Source: Cryobacterium adonitolivorans
GTDB taxonomy: Bacteria; Actinomycetota; Actinomycetes; Actinomycetales; Microbacteriaceae
Direction of reading: 5' to 3'
Assembly (NCBI RefSeq): GCF_004402695.1
Contig: NZ_SOFL01000003.1
Location: 1-47,835, forward strand
DNA: 47,835 nucleotides
Positions 6,991 through 15,182 of this stretch are shown here, in pieces. The notes below the pieces were generated by a model, which saw nothing but the letters and a program-made list of their open reading frames with translations, had not been told where the DNA came from and searched no databases. Made by a program: the position numbers and the translations under genes. Numbering within the stretch: position 1 is the stretch's first letter; each line of letters opens with the position of its first letter.

Positions 6991-8085
6991 GTGTCCGTCG
7001 GCCTCGACTTTTCGGGGAAACGGGTGCTCGTCGTGGGCGGGGCCCACGCGGCACGCCGCGTTCTCGCGCGGTACCTGACCTCGGGTGCGACCGTGTACCA
7101 CCTGGCCGGACCTGGCCCCCATTCGCCGGTCAGCCTCGTGGTGCCCGGGGTTACCGCCCCCGTCTTTCCTCGGTCGGTAGGCGCATGGGATGCGCTCATC
7201 GCCGCGGTCGACCTGGTCGCCGTCGTGGAGACCACCCCGCACACAGACGCCGTGATTGCCGCGGCGTGCTCCAGGCACCGCACCTGGCTGAGCCGGGAAA
7301 TCGCGGCGTCGACCTCCCCCGTCGGGTCGGTCACGCTCGTCGGCGGCGGACCCGGGCTCGAACGGCTGCTCACCGTCGGCGCGCTCGCCGCCCTGAACGC
7401 GGCCGACATCGTCTACTACGACCGGCTGGGTCCCACCGACCGGCTCGAGGAATGGGCGCCGGGCGCCGAGCACGTGGACGTCGGCAAAGCTCCTGGGCAC
7501 CACGCGGTTCCGCAACGCGACGCCGAGCGGATGATGGTGGCGTCGGCCCTGGCCGGCCGCACCGTTGTGCGCCTCAAGGGCGGCGACCCGTTCGTCTTCG
7601 GCCGGGGCGGCGAAGAGGTTCTGGCCTGCCGCGCCGCCGGGGTACCGGTGACCGTGATCTCCGGTGTGACGAGCGCGATCGCCGTGCCGGCCGCCGCGGG
7701 CATCCCCGTGACGCACCGGGAGGTCAGTCATCTGTTCACGGTGATCTCCGGCCACGCACCGATCACTGATTCGGAACTGACCCACCTCATCGGCCTCGGT
7801 GGAACCATTGTGGTCTTGATGGGCATCGGCACTCTGCAGCAGATGGCCGCCGGCCTCGCCCGGCTCGGGATGCGCATCGACATGCCTGTGGCGATCATCG
7901 AACGGGGATTCGCGCACGACCAGCGCTCGACCTTCGGCCGCCTCGACACTATCGGTGCGCTCGCGGCCCATGCCGGGGTGCGCTCCCCCGCCGTCGTGGT
8001 GATCGGCGACGTGGTGAGCCTGGCCGCGCACGGGGATGAGGCGGCCGCCGATCTCCTGCGCGAGGCCGCGACCCTGCAAGCCTGA
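6991..8085 (+). CDS. cobA: Uroporphyrinogen-III C-methyltransferase with truncated CysG N-domain
   Basis: Makes precorrin-2 from uroporphyrinogen III with two SAM, the first step to siroheme. Residues about 110-345 are the methyltransferase: VTLVGGGPGLERLLTVGAL, VYYDRL, VVRLKGGDPFVFGRGGEE, GVTSAIAVPAAAGIPVTHR. Residues 1-105 resemble a shortened precorrin-2 dehydrogenase (KRVLVVGGAHAARRVLARYL), but the nucleotide-binding loop is changed and the catalytic Asp region (usually ATDD) reads VVETTPH; the dimer domain is missing. So NAD-dependent oxidation may be lost here and done elsewhere. GTG start, 3 nt after the nirB stop, so the pair is surely co-transcribed. Confidence 0.92.
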   Translation: MSVGLDFSGKRVLVVGGAHAARRVLARYLTSGATVYHLAGPGPHSPVSLVVPGVTAPVFPRSVGAWDALIAAVDLVAVVETTPHTDAVIAAACSRHRTWLSREIAASTSPVGSVTLVGGGPGLERLLTVGALAALNAADIVYYDRLGPTDRLEEWAPGAEHVDVGKAPGHHAVPQRDAERMMVASALAGRTVVRLKGGDPFVFGRGGEEVLACRAAGVPVTVISGVTSAIAVPAAAGIPVTHREVSHLFTVISGHAPITDSELTHLIGLGGTIVVLMGIGTLQQMAAGLARLGMRIDMPVAIIERGFAHDQRSTFGRLDTIGALAAHAGVRSPAVVVIGDVVSLAAHGDEAAADLLREAATLQA

Positions 8086-8110
8086 GTTCGCCTCCCACAC
8101 GGGACGGGTT

Positions 8111-8205
8111 GCATAACTCCTGCAATTCGTCCGGGCGCCCGGCGGCGGCTGCCGGAATGACGCGGGACTGCCTTGCAGCGGCGAAATTCTGCAGGAGTTG
8201 TGCGC
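8111..8205. repeat. Palindromic intergenic repeat R1, copy 1
   Basis: Starts GCATAACTCCTGCAATT and ends with its near reverse complement (AATTCTGCAGGAGTTGTGCGC); about 17-bp arms enclose a GC-rich middle of about 60 bp. A relative with the same arms lies at 47565-47658. It sits 25 bp after the cobA stop in a convergent gap, so it may end transcription or be a MITE/REP-type element. No ORF inside. Confidence 0.75.
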
Positions 8206-8323
8206 TCGGGGCGGCTCGCGGAGCCGGTCGGGCAGCCCGGACCGGCGCAACGCGAAGGCGGCGATCCTCCCCACCTCGCCGGATCCGCTGCCGACGTGGG
8301 GCGAGAACCGCCGCCTTCCTCTG

Positions 8324-8354
8324 CCGCCTCCGCCCGGCCCCGGGCGGGAGGCGG
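8324..8354 (-). terminator. Strong hairpin after the sugar importer operon
   Basis: CCGCCTCCGCCCGG pairs with CCGGGCGGGAGGCGG across a 2-nt loop, with one bulged G. It begins right after the permease stop codon. There is no T-run, as is common in high-GC actinobacterial terminators. Confidence 0.55.
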
Positions 8355-9659
8355 TCAGGCTCTACCGTGCGACACCCGGGTGCGGCGCGACAGGGAATCG
8401 ACGATGACCGCGAGTAGCAGCACCGCGCCGGTGATCATGTACCGGATCGACGAGTCCAGGTTGAGCAGGGTGAGGCCGCTGGAGATCGACTGGATCACCA
8501 GGATGCCCAGCAGGGCGGAGAACGCGCTGCCGCGGCCGCCGAAGAGACTGGCGCCGCCGATCACCGCCGCGGCGATGGCGTTGAGGTTGGTGTCTCCGCC
8601 GCCGCTGCCCTGGTTGGCCGCCGCCAGCCGCCCCGCCGCAAGGATGCCGCCGAGGGCCGCGAAGGTGGAACACAGTACGAACACCGTGATGTACACCCGC
8701 GTGACGTTGATGCCGGAGCGGCGGGCGGCCTCGACGTTGCCGCCGACCGCGTAGACCGACCGGCCCCACCGGGTGCGGGTAAGGAAGAAGTTCATCACCA
8801 CGACCAGCACCAGGAACAGCAGGAACATCGCGCCGACCCCGCGAGTCTGGTTCAGGTACCAGGCCGGCACACCGAGCACCAGCAGCAGGAACACACTACG
8901 CACCACGATCGACGTGGCCGGTACGGCTGAGAGCCCCGCAGCGGCCCGCCGATTCGCGGTGACGAACAGCTGCGCGGCATAGGCCAGGGCCGTGAGCACC
9001 ACCAGCACGTAGGAGAGCCAGTCGGGCAGGAACCACTGCTGGGCGAACTGTACGATCCATGAGTCGAACGGGATGTTGATCGATCCCGTCGAGCCGAGCA
9101 CCCACAGCTGCAGACCCAGGAAGCCGAGCAACCCGGCCAGGGTGATCACGAAGCTGGGTACCCCGAACCGTGTGTACAGGAATCCGTAGAGCAGGCCGAC
9201 GGCCACACCCGCCAGCAACGAGGCCGACAGCGACACCGGCAGGGGCCAGCCCATGTTGACGAAACTGACCGCGAGGATGGCCGCGGACAGGCCGCTGACC
9301 GAACCGACCGACAGGTCGATCTCGCCCAGCAGCAGCACCAGCACGATGCCGATGGAGATGGTGCCGACGGCCGCACATTGCAGGGTGAGGTTGACCAGGT
9401 TGGTGCTGGAGAGGAAGTTGGGGTTGAGCAGGGAGAACGCCACCCAGATTAAGATCAGGCCGATAACGACGGGCAGCGAACCGATGTCACCGGAGCGCAC
9501 CCGCCTGCCGAACGCGCGCACCGTGCCGCCGATGCCGTGCGGCTGGATCAGGCGTTCGTCCTGCAGGTCAGCTGCGACGGCGGCCAGCCGAACCGTTTCG
9601 GCGGGCGGGGCGGCGTCGTCGGCGCCGGCCGGCAGCGGGGTCGACGTCGGGGTCGTCAC
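8355..9659 (-). CDS. Sugar ABC transporter permease, XylH-like
   Basis: A 434-residue polytopic protein of the BPD_transp_2 (ribose/xylose) permease family. After a 55-residue Ala/Pro-rich cytosolic leader it has roughly ten to twelve hydrophobic helices, starting at VVIGLILIWVAFSLL. The family signatures GEIDLSVGSVSGLSAA near 110-125 and AAVIGGASLFGGRGSA near 365-380 are both present. The start codon overlaps the ATPase stop by 4 nt (ATGA). With the single-domain ATPase and the lipoprotein binding protein upstream it makes a carbohydrate importer; xylose is the best guess from resemblance to XylFGH and from the nearby FGGY kinase. Confidence 0.9.
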   Translation of the reverse strand: MTTPTSTPLPAGADDAAPPAETVRLAAVAADLQDERLIQPHGIGGTVRAFGRRVRSGDIGSLPVVIGLILIWVAFSLLNPNFLSSTNLVNLTLQCAAVGTISIGIVLVLLLGEIDLSVGSVSGLSAAILAVSFVNMGWPLPVSLSASLLAGVAVGLLYGFLYTRFGVPSFVITLAGLLGFLGLQLWVLGSTGSINIPFDSWIVQFAQQWFLPDWLSYVLVVLTALAYAAQLFVTANRRAAAGLSAVPATSIVVRSVFLLLVLGVPAWYLNQTRGVGAMFLLFLVLVVVMNFFLTRTRWGRSVYAVGGNVEAARRSGINVTRVYITVFVLCSTFAALGGILAAGRLAAANQGSGGGDTNLNAIAAAVIGGASLFGGRGSAFSALLGILVIQSISSGLTLLNLDSSIRYMITGAVLLLAVIVDSLSRRTRVSHGRA

Positions 9660-10516
9660 GGCCGTTCCTCCTTGGGGAGTGCGGTGGCGGTGGGTGCGCC
9701 CGCCGCGGCAGCGGCGTCGGCCGAGTCCACCCGTGCCTGGGCGCGCCGGGTGACGGCGTTGTCGCTGGCCCCGGTGATCGCCGTGATGATGTCCTCGTAG
9801 CTCACGTCGGCCACCCTGAACTCGCCGTTGTTCCGGCCCAGCCGCAACACCACGATACGGTCGGCGACGGCCTGTACATCCGCCATGTTGTGGCTGATCA
9901 GAACCACCGCCAGGCCACGGTCCCGCAACCGTTCGATGAGGTTGAGCACCTCGGCCGTCTGGGCCACACCCAGGGCGGCGGTGGGTTCGTCGAGGATGAC
10001 GATGCGCGGCTCACCGATCAGCGACCGGGCGATCGCCACGGTCTGCCGCTGCCCACCGGAGAGCGAGGCGACGGGGATGCGCACCGACGGGATGCGGGCG
10101 GAGAGCTGGCGGAGCAGTCCCCAGGAGCGTTTCTCCATCTCGACCTCGTTGATGGTGCCGCGCCCGAGCTCGTGACCGAGGTACAGATTGGCAACCACGT
10201 CGAGGTTGTCGCACAGAGCCAGGTCCTGGTGCACGGTCGCGATGCCCAGATTGTTGGAGTCAGCGGGGTTGTTGATGGTCACTGTCTTGCCGTCGTGGCT
10301 GATGGTGCCGCCGTCCTGCGGGTGCACCCCGGCCAGGATCTTGATCAGCGTGGACTTGCCGGCGCCGTTGTCACCGACGAGGGCGACCACCTCGCCGCTA
10401 TAGATGTCGAGGTCGATAGCCGTGAGCGCCTGCACGGCGCCGAAGTTCTTGTCGATTCCGCGCAGCGACAGGACGAGGTCGCTTTCCGGTGCCTCCGGGG
10501 TGGAAAGCACAGTCAT
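9656..10516 (-). CDS. Sugar ABC transporter ATP-binding protein
   Basis: A 286-residue single ABC domain. Walker A GDNGAGKST near 53-61, Q-loop VHQDLAL, signature LSGGQRQ near 151-157, Walker B IVILDEPTAALG and the switch His in LISHN are all intact. Sugar importers of the RbsA/XylG type usually have two fused ABC domains of about 500 residues; this one has one, as in the actinobacterial and proteobacterial FrcA-type systems, so it should work as a homodimer. The C-terminal 35 residues are an Ala-rich tail. It overlaps the permease start and follows the binding-protein gene by 87 bp. Confidence 0.92.
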   Translation of the reverse strand: MTVLSTPEAPESDLVLSLRGIDKNFGAVQALTAIDLDIYSGEVVALVGDNGAGKSTLIKILAGVHPQDGGTISHDGKTVTINNPADSNNLGIATVHQDLALCDNLDVVANLYLGHELGRGTINEVEMEKRSWGLLRQLSARIPSVRIPVASLSGGQRQTVAIARSLIGEPRIVILDEPTAALGVAQTAEVLNLIERLRDRGLAVVLISHNMADVQAVADRIVVLRLGRNNGEFRVADVSYEDIITAITGASDNAVTRRAQARVDSADAAAAAGAPTATALPKEERP

Positions 10517-10603
10517 TGTGATTCCTCTGATCGAGATGAGAGCCGGCCGGGAACCGAATCGTGGGTGCGGTGCCCCGGCCGGCCGTTTCGATGCGCCGGC
10601 TGA

Positions 10604-11686
10604 CTACTGCAGCCCGGCCTTGGCGCAGGCGTCGGCGTACTCAGCGGTGCAGATGTCGTCGACGGTGTAGAAGCCGTCGTCGATCACGGTCTCCTGGATG
10701 TTGTCGACGGTGACCATCACCGGTGTCAGCAGGGTAGAGGGGATGTCCTGGAACGTCGTGTCAGGTTCCGGGGTGTCGCCCTGGGCGAGTTGGTGCGCGA
10801 CCTCCGCCGCCCTCTCGGCCTCGAGCTTGATGGCCTTGTAGACGGTCATGTACTGGTCACCGGCGACGATGCGCTGGATGGCGGCCAACTCGGCGTCCTG
10901 CCCGGTGACGGGCGGGATCGGCTCGGTTCCGGCGGCCTTCACCGCGGCGATCGCACCGCCGGCTGTTCCGTCGTTGGCGGCGTAGATGCCCGACATCTCA
11001 TCACCGAACTGGGTGATCTGCCCGGCCGCCCATTCCTGGGCCTTGTCCGGGCTCCAGTCAGGCGTGTCGTATTCGGCAAGGATCGGAATGCCGCTCGGGT
11101 CGATCACGGAGTGCGCGCCCTTCTTGAACTCGGCCGCGTTGGCGTCAGTCGGAGACCCGTTGATCATGATCAGACCCGTTGTGGTGCCGTCTTTGGTGAG
11201 CCTGTCCACGAGGGCAGTGCCCTGCAGCACACCCACCTGCTCGTTGTCGAAGGAAATGTAGTAGGTGACCTTGTCGCTCTTGATCAGCCGGTCGTAAGAC
11301 ACCACCGGCACATCCTGCGCCGAGGCGGACTCGGCGATGCTGGCCGCAGCCGCACCGTCAACCGGGTCGAGCACGAGAACCTTGATACCCTCGGTGAGCG
11401 CCGACTCGGCCTGCTGCTGCTGCTTGGCGGCATCCTGATCTGCGTTGGCGTAAATGATCTCGTAGTCTCCGAGCGACTTCAGCTTCTCTTCGAAGAGCGG
11501 CCGGTCGAAGCTTTCGTACCGGGTGGTCTTGGACTCGGGGAGGAGCAGGCCGATTTTGATGGTGTCGCCGCCGCCGCCATCGGTGCTTTCGGCGTCGGAA
11601 CCGTTCGATGTGCATGCGGTCAGGGTTCCTGCGGTAGCGATCAGGGCGACCGCCAGGAGCGCGAGCTTCTTCCTGGGTTTTCTCAC
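10604..11686 (-). CDS. Sugar ABC transporter substrate-binding lipoprotein, XylF-like
   Basis: A 360-residue periplasmic-binding-protein-1 family member anchored outside the membrane. The signal peptide is basic MRKPRKK, a hydrophobic stretch, and the lipobox LTAC with Cys near 25. The mature part has the sugar-binder features IKIGLLLPESKTTRYE, a D-rich repeat ANADQDAAKQQQQ, VLVLDPVDG and NGSPTDANA. XylF and related xylose binders share these. I choose GTG 11686 because GGAGG lies 6 nt upstream; the longer open frame to 11758 lacks a site and would spoil the signal peptide. First gene of the importer operon. Confidence 0.92.
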   Translation of the reverse strand: MRKPRKKLALLAVALIATAGTLTACTSNGSDAESTDGGGGDTIKIGLLLPESKTTRYESFDRPLFEEKLKSLGDYEIIYANADQDAAKQQQQAESALTEGIKVLVLDPVDGAAAASIAESASAQDVPVVSYDRLIKSDKVTYYISFDNEQVGVLQGTALVDRLTKDGTTTGLIMINGSPTDANAAEFKKGAHSVIDPSGIPILAEYDTPDWSPDKAQEWAAGQITQFGDEMSGIYAANDGTAGGAIAAVKAAGTEPIPPVTGQDAELAAIQRIVAGDQYMTVYKAIKLEAERAAEVAHQLAQGDTPEPDTTFQDIPSTLLTPVMVTVDNIQETVIDDGFYTVDDICTAEYADACAKAGLQ

Positions 11687-11703
11687 GATATGCCTCCAGC
11701 TGT

Positions 11704-11747
11704 GACCGCCCTCGTCGGGCGGTGTAACGAGCATGGCCCCGGGGCCA
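11704..11747. promoter_or_regulatory. Palindromes upstream of the sugar importer
   Basis: Two perfect inverted repeats: ACCGCCC-TCGTC-GGGCGGT at 11704-11722 and TGGCCCCGGGGCCA at 11734-11747. They lie between the decayed ROK regulator gene and the importer ribosome site, a likely place for an operator or leader hairpin. Role not shown by sequence. Confidence 0.35.
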
Positions 11748-11767
11748 AATGCCGTCAAGGCACGAAC

Positions 11768-12620
11768 TCAAGAGGCCAGACCGCCCCTTTCGGGCGATAT
11801 TCGAGGGGACAGAACGGGCATGATTCCGCCGATCCCGGGCAGTATGTCGGGGGAACGGCCGCTGACCACGGTGCGGACGGCGTCTTCGGGCTGGCCCTCC
11901 GTGGTCTGGGCCCGATCGATGGCGAAGAGCACCGCGCCGAGCACCTCCGCCCGCTCGCCCAACTCACCCTTGACCACCTCTGGCACCCCGGATGCCGTGG
12001 CGAGGGTGGACCGTTCCAGCGCGTGCCGGCCGGCGTCGGCGATCACCCGGCGCGCCAGGGCCTCACCGGCATCGGCGCAGCACGATATCGCGCAGCTTCA
12101 CCTCGCCGTGGCTGCCGGGGAACTTCGCGGCCAGCGCGGGGGCTCCCACCAGGGTTTCCAGGCAGCCGCGGTTGCCGCACGGCAGACCAGGCCATGCTCG
12201 TCGAGGGTGAGGTGGCCGATCTCGCCGGCCTTGCCGCTGCCGCCGCGGTAGACCCGGCCGTCCACGATGAGCCCGGCGCCCACGCCATGCGACAACCGGA
12301 GGTAGGCGGCCTGCCGAACTCCCTGTGCGGCGCCCATGCGGTACTCGCCGAGCGCACCGAGATTGGCCTCGTTGTCGACGAACACCGGCCGGTGCAGACG
12401 GGACCCGAGTTCCTCGGCGACGGGCACCCCGTCCCAGCCGCGCAGCAGGCCGGGCGTGGCGATGAGGCCGGTGCGCGGGTCGACCGGAGCGGCCAGCCCC
12501 ACCCCCACGAGTTCGCACGTCGGACTCTCGCCCGGCTATCGCACGGCTTCGCTGAGAGGCCCGTCCAGCCAGCGCTCGACCTCACCCTGCGATCGTTGCC
12601 GTTCCACAACTCCTCCCGAA
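11768..12620 (-). pseudogene. Decayed ROK-family repressor (XylR-like)
   Basis: Pieces of one ROK protein lie in order but in different frames. WLDGPLSEAV is followed by an in-frame TAG at 12536-12538, then CELVGVGLAAPVDPRTG, VFVDNEANLGALGEYRMG, GEIGHLTLDEHGLVC. A missing base near 12180 shifts the zinc motif CGNRGCLETLVGAP. A second shift occurs near 12075 between DIVLR and DAGEALARRVIADAGR, and about 40 residues of the usual core are absent before HALERSTL, after which VVKGELGERAEVLGAV ends the domain. The N-terminal helix-turn-helix is missing. ROK repressors normally sit beside XylFGH importers and control them, so this operon has probably lost its local regulator. Confidence 0.85.
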
Positions 12621-12775
12621 GTACCCGGCGACGGATGGTCCGGCGGATCACCCGGGGTAACGTCACCCGGAGGAATGGCAGATCGAGAGCGAAAATCGGA
12701 TTCGTGAAGACGGGACGATTCAGCGTGCGGAAATTCGCGTGGCCGAGTGCGGAAAAACGTGACCATCCCGCGAGA

Positions 12776-13483
12776 TCACGATTTTTGCGCGAGCGCTCGC
12801 ACCTGCTCGACGATCAGGTCGGGTCGAGTGATGAATGGGTGGTGCCCTGTCGGAAGCTCGACGACGCGCGTTGCCCGCTCGGCATGGAGGCGCTGCAATT
12901 CTACCGATGTGCTGCGGTCCTGCCCGCAGACGATGTAGGTCGAATCGACCCCCTGCCAGCCGGCGGTGCTGGTGGGCGTCATGAACGCCCTGGCGGCCTG
13001 CGCGGTCACCCGATCCCAGGCCTGGTGCTGGGTGTCGGCGTCCGCGTCCTGCAGAAATCGGGCGCCGAACGAGGTTGCGTCGTAACCCGAAACACCGAGC
13101 GTGCCGTCGCCGTTGACCGCGATCGACACCGGGTTGCTCTCACCGCTCATGATCGCCCCCTGCGACTGCCCGATCTGGGGCAAATAGGACGACACGTAGA
13201 GCAGGTGCGCGACGGCGGGATGCGCGCCGGCCTCGGCGATGACGGTTCCGCCATACGAATGGCCCACCACGATCGCCGAGTCCACGTCATCGAGTTCACG
13301 GCGAAGCGCCGCCGCGTCGGCAATCAGGCCGCCCGCGACCTGCTCTGGCGTGGTCTCGCCGCAAGACGGCAGCGCCAGAGCGCGGCTTCGGATGCCCGTG
13401 CGTTCCCGGAGAAGGTCAGCGCTCCGCTGCCACCACCACTGCCCGTCTCGCACCAGAGCGCCGTGGACGAAGATCAGTTCCAT
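12776..13483 (-). CDS. Alpha/beta hydrolase
   Basis: A 235-residue alpha/beta-hydrolase fold protein. FVHGALVRDGQWWW near residues 4-17 forms the oxyanion region, GHSYGG near 73-78 holds the nucleophilic Ser, and PTGHHPF near 215 supplies the catalytic His. It resembles the small EstC/salicylate-esterase-like group often labelled alpha/beta hydrolase; the substrate cannot be inferred. The ATG at 13483 has GGAAGGA 6 nt upstream. It lies 47 bp downstream of the FGGY kinase on the same strand and may be co-transcribed with it. Confidence 0.88.
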   Translation of the reverse strand: MELIFVHGALVRDGQWWWQRSADLLRERTGIRSRALALPSCGETTPEQVAGGLIADAAALRRELDDVDSAIVVGHSYGGTVIAEAGAHPAVAHLLYVSSYLPQIGQSQGAIMSGESNPVSIAVNGDGTLGVSGYDATSFGARFLQDADADTQHQAWDRVTAQAARAFMTPTSTAGWQGVDSTYIVCGQDRSTSVELQRLHAERATRVVELPTGHHPFITRPDLIVEQVRALAQKS

Positions 13484-13530
13484 GTCGGTCCTTCCATCGC
13501 GGTTGGGAGGTGGTGGCGGTGGAGCTCGGA

Positions 13531-15147
13531 TCAGAGCGTGTCGACAGCGGCCCGTTCGACGGCGAGGCCCGCGTGGTAGCGGTCGAGGTAGCTGGAGAAA
13601 CCGGCGACGTCGACCGGGTCGGGGGCGACGGTCTCGAACTCCTGCCCAACGAACACCCGTTCACGCAGGTAGCCGTCGAGATCGAGGTCCACGCCTGATG
13701 CTGCGGCCGCCGTGTAGGACGCCAGGACCGCGATGCCCCAGGCGCCGCCTTCCGACGCCGTCTCGGCGACGGAGACCGGGGCGTCCAGGGCGCCGGCGAG
13801 GAATCTCTGGGCGACACCGGCGGTGCGGAAGAGCCCGCCGTGCGCGAACATCGCGTCGAGTTCGACGCCCTCCTGGGCGAGAACCCGCATACCGAGGCTG
13901 AGCGTGCCGAACACCCCGTAGAGCTGTGCGCGCATGAAGTTGGCGAGGGTGAGCCGGCTGTCGGGGGTGCGCACGAAGAGGGGCCGGCCCTCGGTGAGGC
14001 CGGCGATTGGCTCGCCGGCCAGATGGTTGTAGGCCAACAGGCCGCCGGCATCCGCGTCACCGTCGAGCGCCTCACGGAACAGGGCGTCGAAGACCGCGTC
14101 GCTGGTGACGGGGTTTCCGCTGGCCGCGGCGAAGCGGCCGAACATTCCGGCCCACGCGGCGAGCTCGCTTGCCCCGTTGTTGCAGTGCACCATCGCGACG
14201 GGATCGCCGGCCGGTGTGGTGACCAGGTCGAGTTCGTGGTGCACCTTCTTGAGCGGGCGTTCGAGCACGACCATCGCGAAGATGCTGGTGCCGGCGCTGA
14301 CGTTGCCGGTGCGCGGGGCGACGGAACAGGTGGCGACCATGCCCGTGCCGGCGTCACCCTCCGGCGGGCACAACACTGAGCCGGGTCGCAGGACACCGGT
14401 CGGGTCCAGGAGGGCCGCTCCCGCCGCCGTGAGTTCGCCTGCCGGCTGCCCGGCCACGAGCACTGTCGGCAACAGTGCGGCGAGGTTGAGGTCGGGAACG
14501 GAGGCAGCGACCAGGCCGTCGTAGCGGGCGAGGAGTTCGGCGTCGTAGTCGGCGGTGGCGGCGTCGATGGGGAACATGCCCGATGCATCGCCGACACCGA
14601 GAACCTTGCGGCCGGTGAGACGCCAGTGCACGTAGCCGGCGAGGGTCGTGATGAAATCAAGCTGCGCCACGTGCGGCTCGGAGTCGACAACCGCCTGGTG
14701 CAGGTGGGCGATCGACCAGCGCAGCGGAATGTTCACGCCGAACAGCTCGGTCAGCTCGGCCGACGCGGGACCGGTCGTGGTGTTGCGCCAGGTGCGGAAC
14801 GGCACCAGCTGTTCGCCGGCGTCGTCGAACGCGAGATAGCCGTGCATCATCGCCGAAACGCCGATCGCACCGTAGCTCTCGAGGCGAACACCGTACTGCT
14901 TCTCGACGTCGGCGACGAGGGCAGCGTGGGCGGCCTGGATGCCCGTCCACACGTCTTCCAACGAGTAGGTCCACACCCGATCGACGAACTGGTTCTCCCA
15001 CTCGTGGCTGCCTACGGAGAGGACGTCAGCCGGATTTTCGCCGATCAGGCAGGCCTTGATGCGGGTCGACCCCAGCTCGATCCCCAAGGACGTCCGTCCG
15101 CTGAGAATTGCGGTCCGGGTGGCCTCGAGTGCATCGTTGCTAGTCAT
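13531..15147 (-). CDS. FGGY-family carbohydrate kinase (xylulokinase/ribulokinase-like)
   Basis: A 538-residue sugar kinase, phosphorylating a ketose or polyol with ATP in the cytosol. The N-terminal phosphate-binding motif LGIELGSTRIKACLIG is near residues 21-36; the second half carries NVSAGTSIFAMVV, MVHCNNGASELAAW and FAHGGLFRTAGVAQRFLAGAL, the ATP-binding GG region. The GIELGSTRIKA form marks a subgroup usually labelled xylulokinase or ribulokinase in Actinobacteria, and YSLEDVWTGIQ near residues 61-71 is also typical of it. The exact sugar is not certain. The gene has its own promoter with an operator-like palindrome just upstream, and is probably functionally linked to the importer 2 kb further on. 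Confidence 0.85.
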   Translation of the reverse strand: MTSNDALEATRTAILSGRTSLGIELGSTRIKACLIGENPADVLSVGSHEWENQFVDRVWTYSLEDVWTGIQAAHAALVADVEKQYGVRLESYGAIGVSAMMHGYLAFDDAGEQLVPFRTWRNTTTGPASAELTELFGVNIPLRWSIAHLHQAVVDSEPHVAQLDFITTLAGYVHWRLTGRKVLGVGDASGMFPIDAATADYDAELLARYDGLVAASVPDLNLAALLPTVLVAGQPAGELTAAGAALLDPTGVLRPGSVLCPPEGDAGTGMVATCSVAPRTGNVSAGTSIFAMVVLERPLKKVHHELDLVTTPAGDPVAMVHCNNGASELAAWAGMFGRFAAASGNPVTSDAVFDALFREALDGDADAGGLLAYNHLAGEPIAGLTEGRPLFVRTPDSRLTLANFMRAQLYGVFGTLSLGMRVLAQEGVELDAMFAHGGLFRTAGVAQRFLAGALDAPVSVAETASEGGAWGIAVLASYTAAAASGVDLDLDGYLRERVFVGQEFETVAPDPVDVAGFSSYLDRYHAGLAVERAAVDTL

Positions 15148-15153
15148 ATCTCG

Positions 15154-15175
15154 ATTATGGCGGTGATTTCACCGC
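15154..15175 (-). promoter_or_regulatory. Kinase promoter with palindromic operator
   Basis: On the minus strand CATAAT (15159-15154) lies 6 nt before the kinase ATG, with no ribosome site, suggesting a leaderless mRNA. Directly upstream, 15160-15175 is the perfect inverted repeat GCGGTGA-TT-TCACCGC, which would cover the -10/-35 spacer. A bound repressor there would block initiation; which protein binds is unknown, since the local ROK gene is broken. Confidence 0.55.
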
Positions 15176-15182
15176 ACCGCGG

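Noticed and set aside
6379..8274. 631-codon minus-strand open frame over nirB and cobA
   Set aside because: Antisense to two clear enzymes; the translation is His/Arg/Gly-rich with no motif.
12098..12508. Intact short ROK kinase gene
   Set aside because: The frame begins in the middle of the domain and leaves it at a single-base loss just before the zinc motif; it is a piece of the pseudogene.
10790..13579. Very long plus-strand open frame (929 codons) across the sugar importer, ROK remnant and hydrolase
   Set aside because: It runs opposite to several well-supported genes, has no domain, and its composition is that of an antisense shadow in GC-rich codons.
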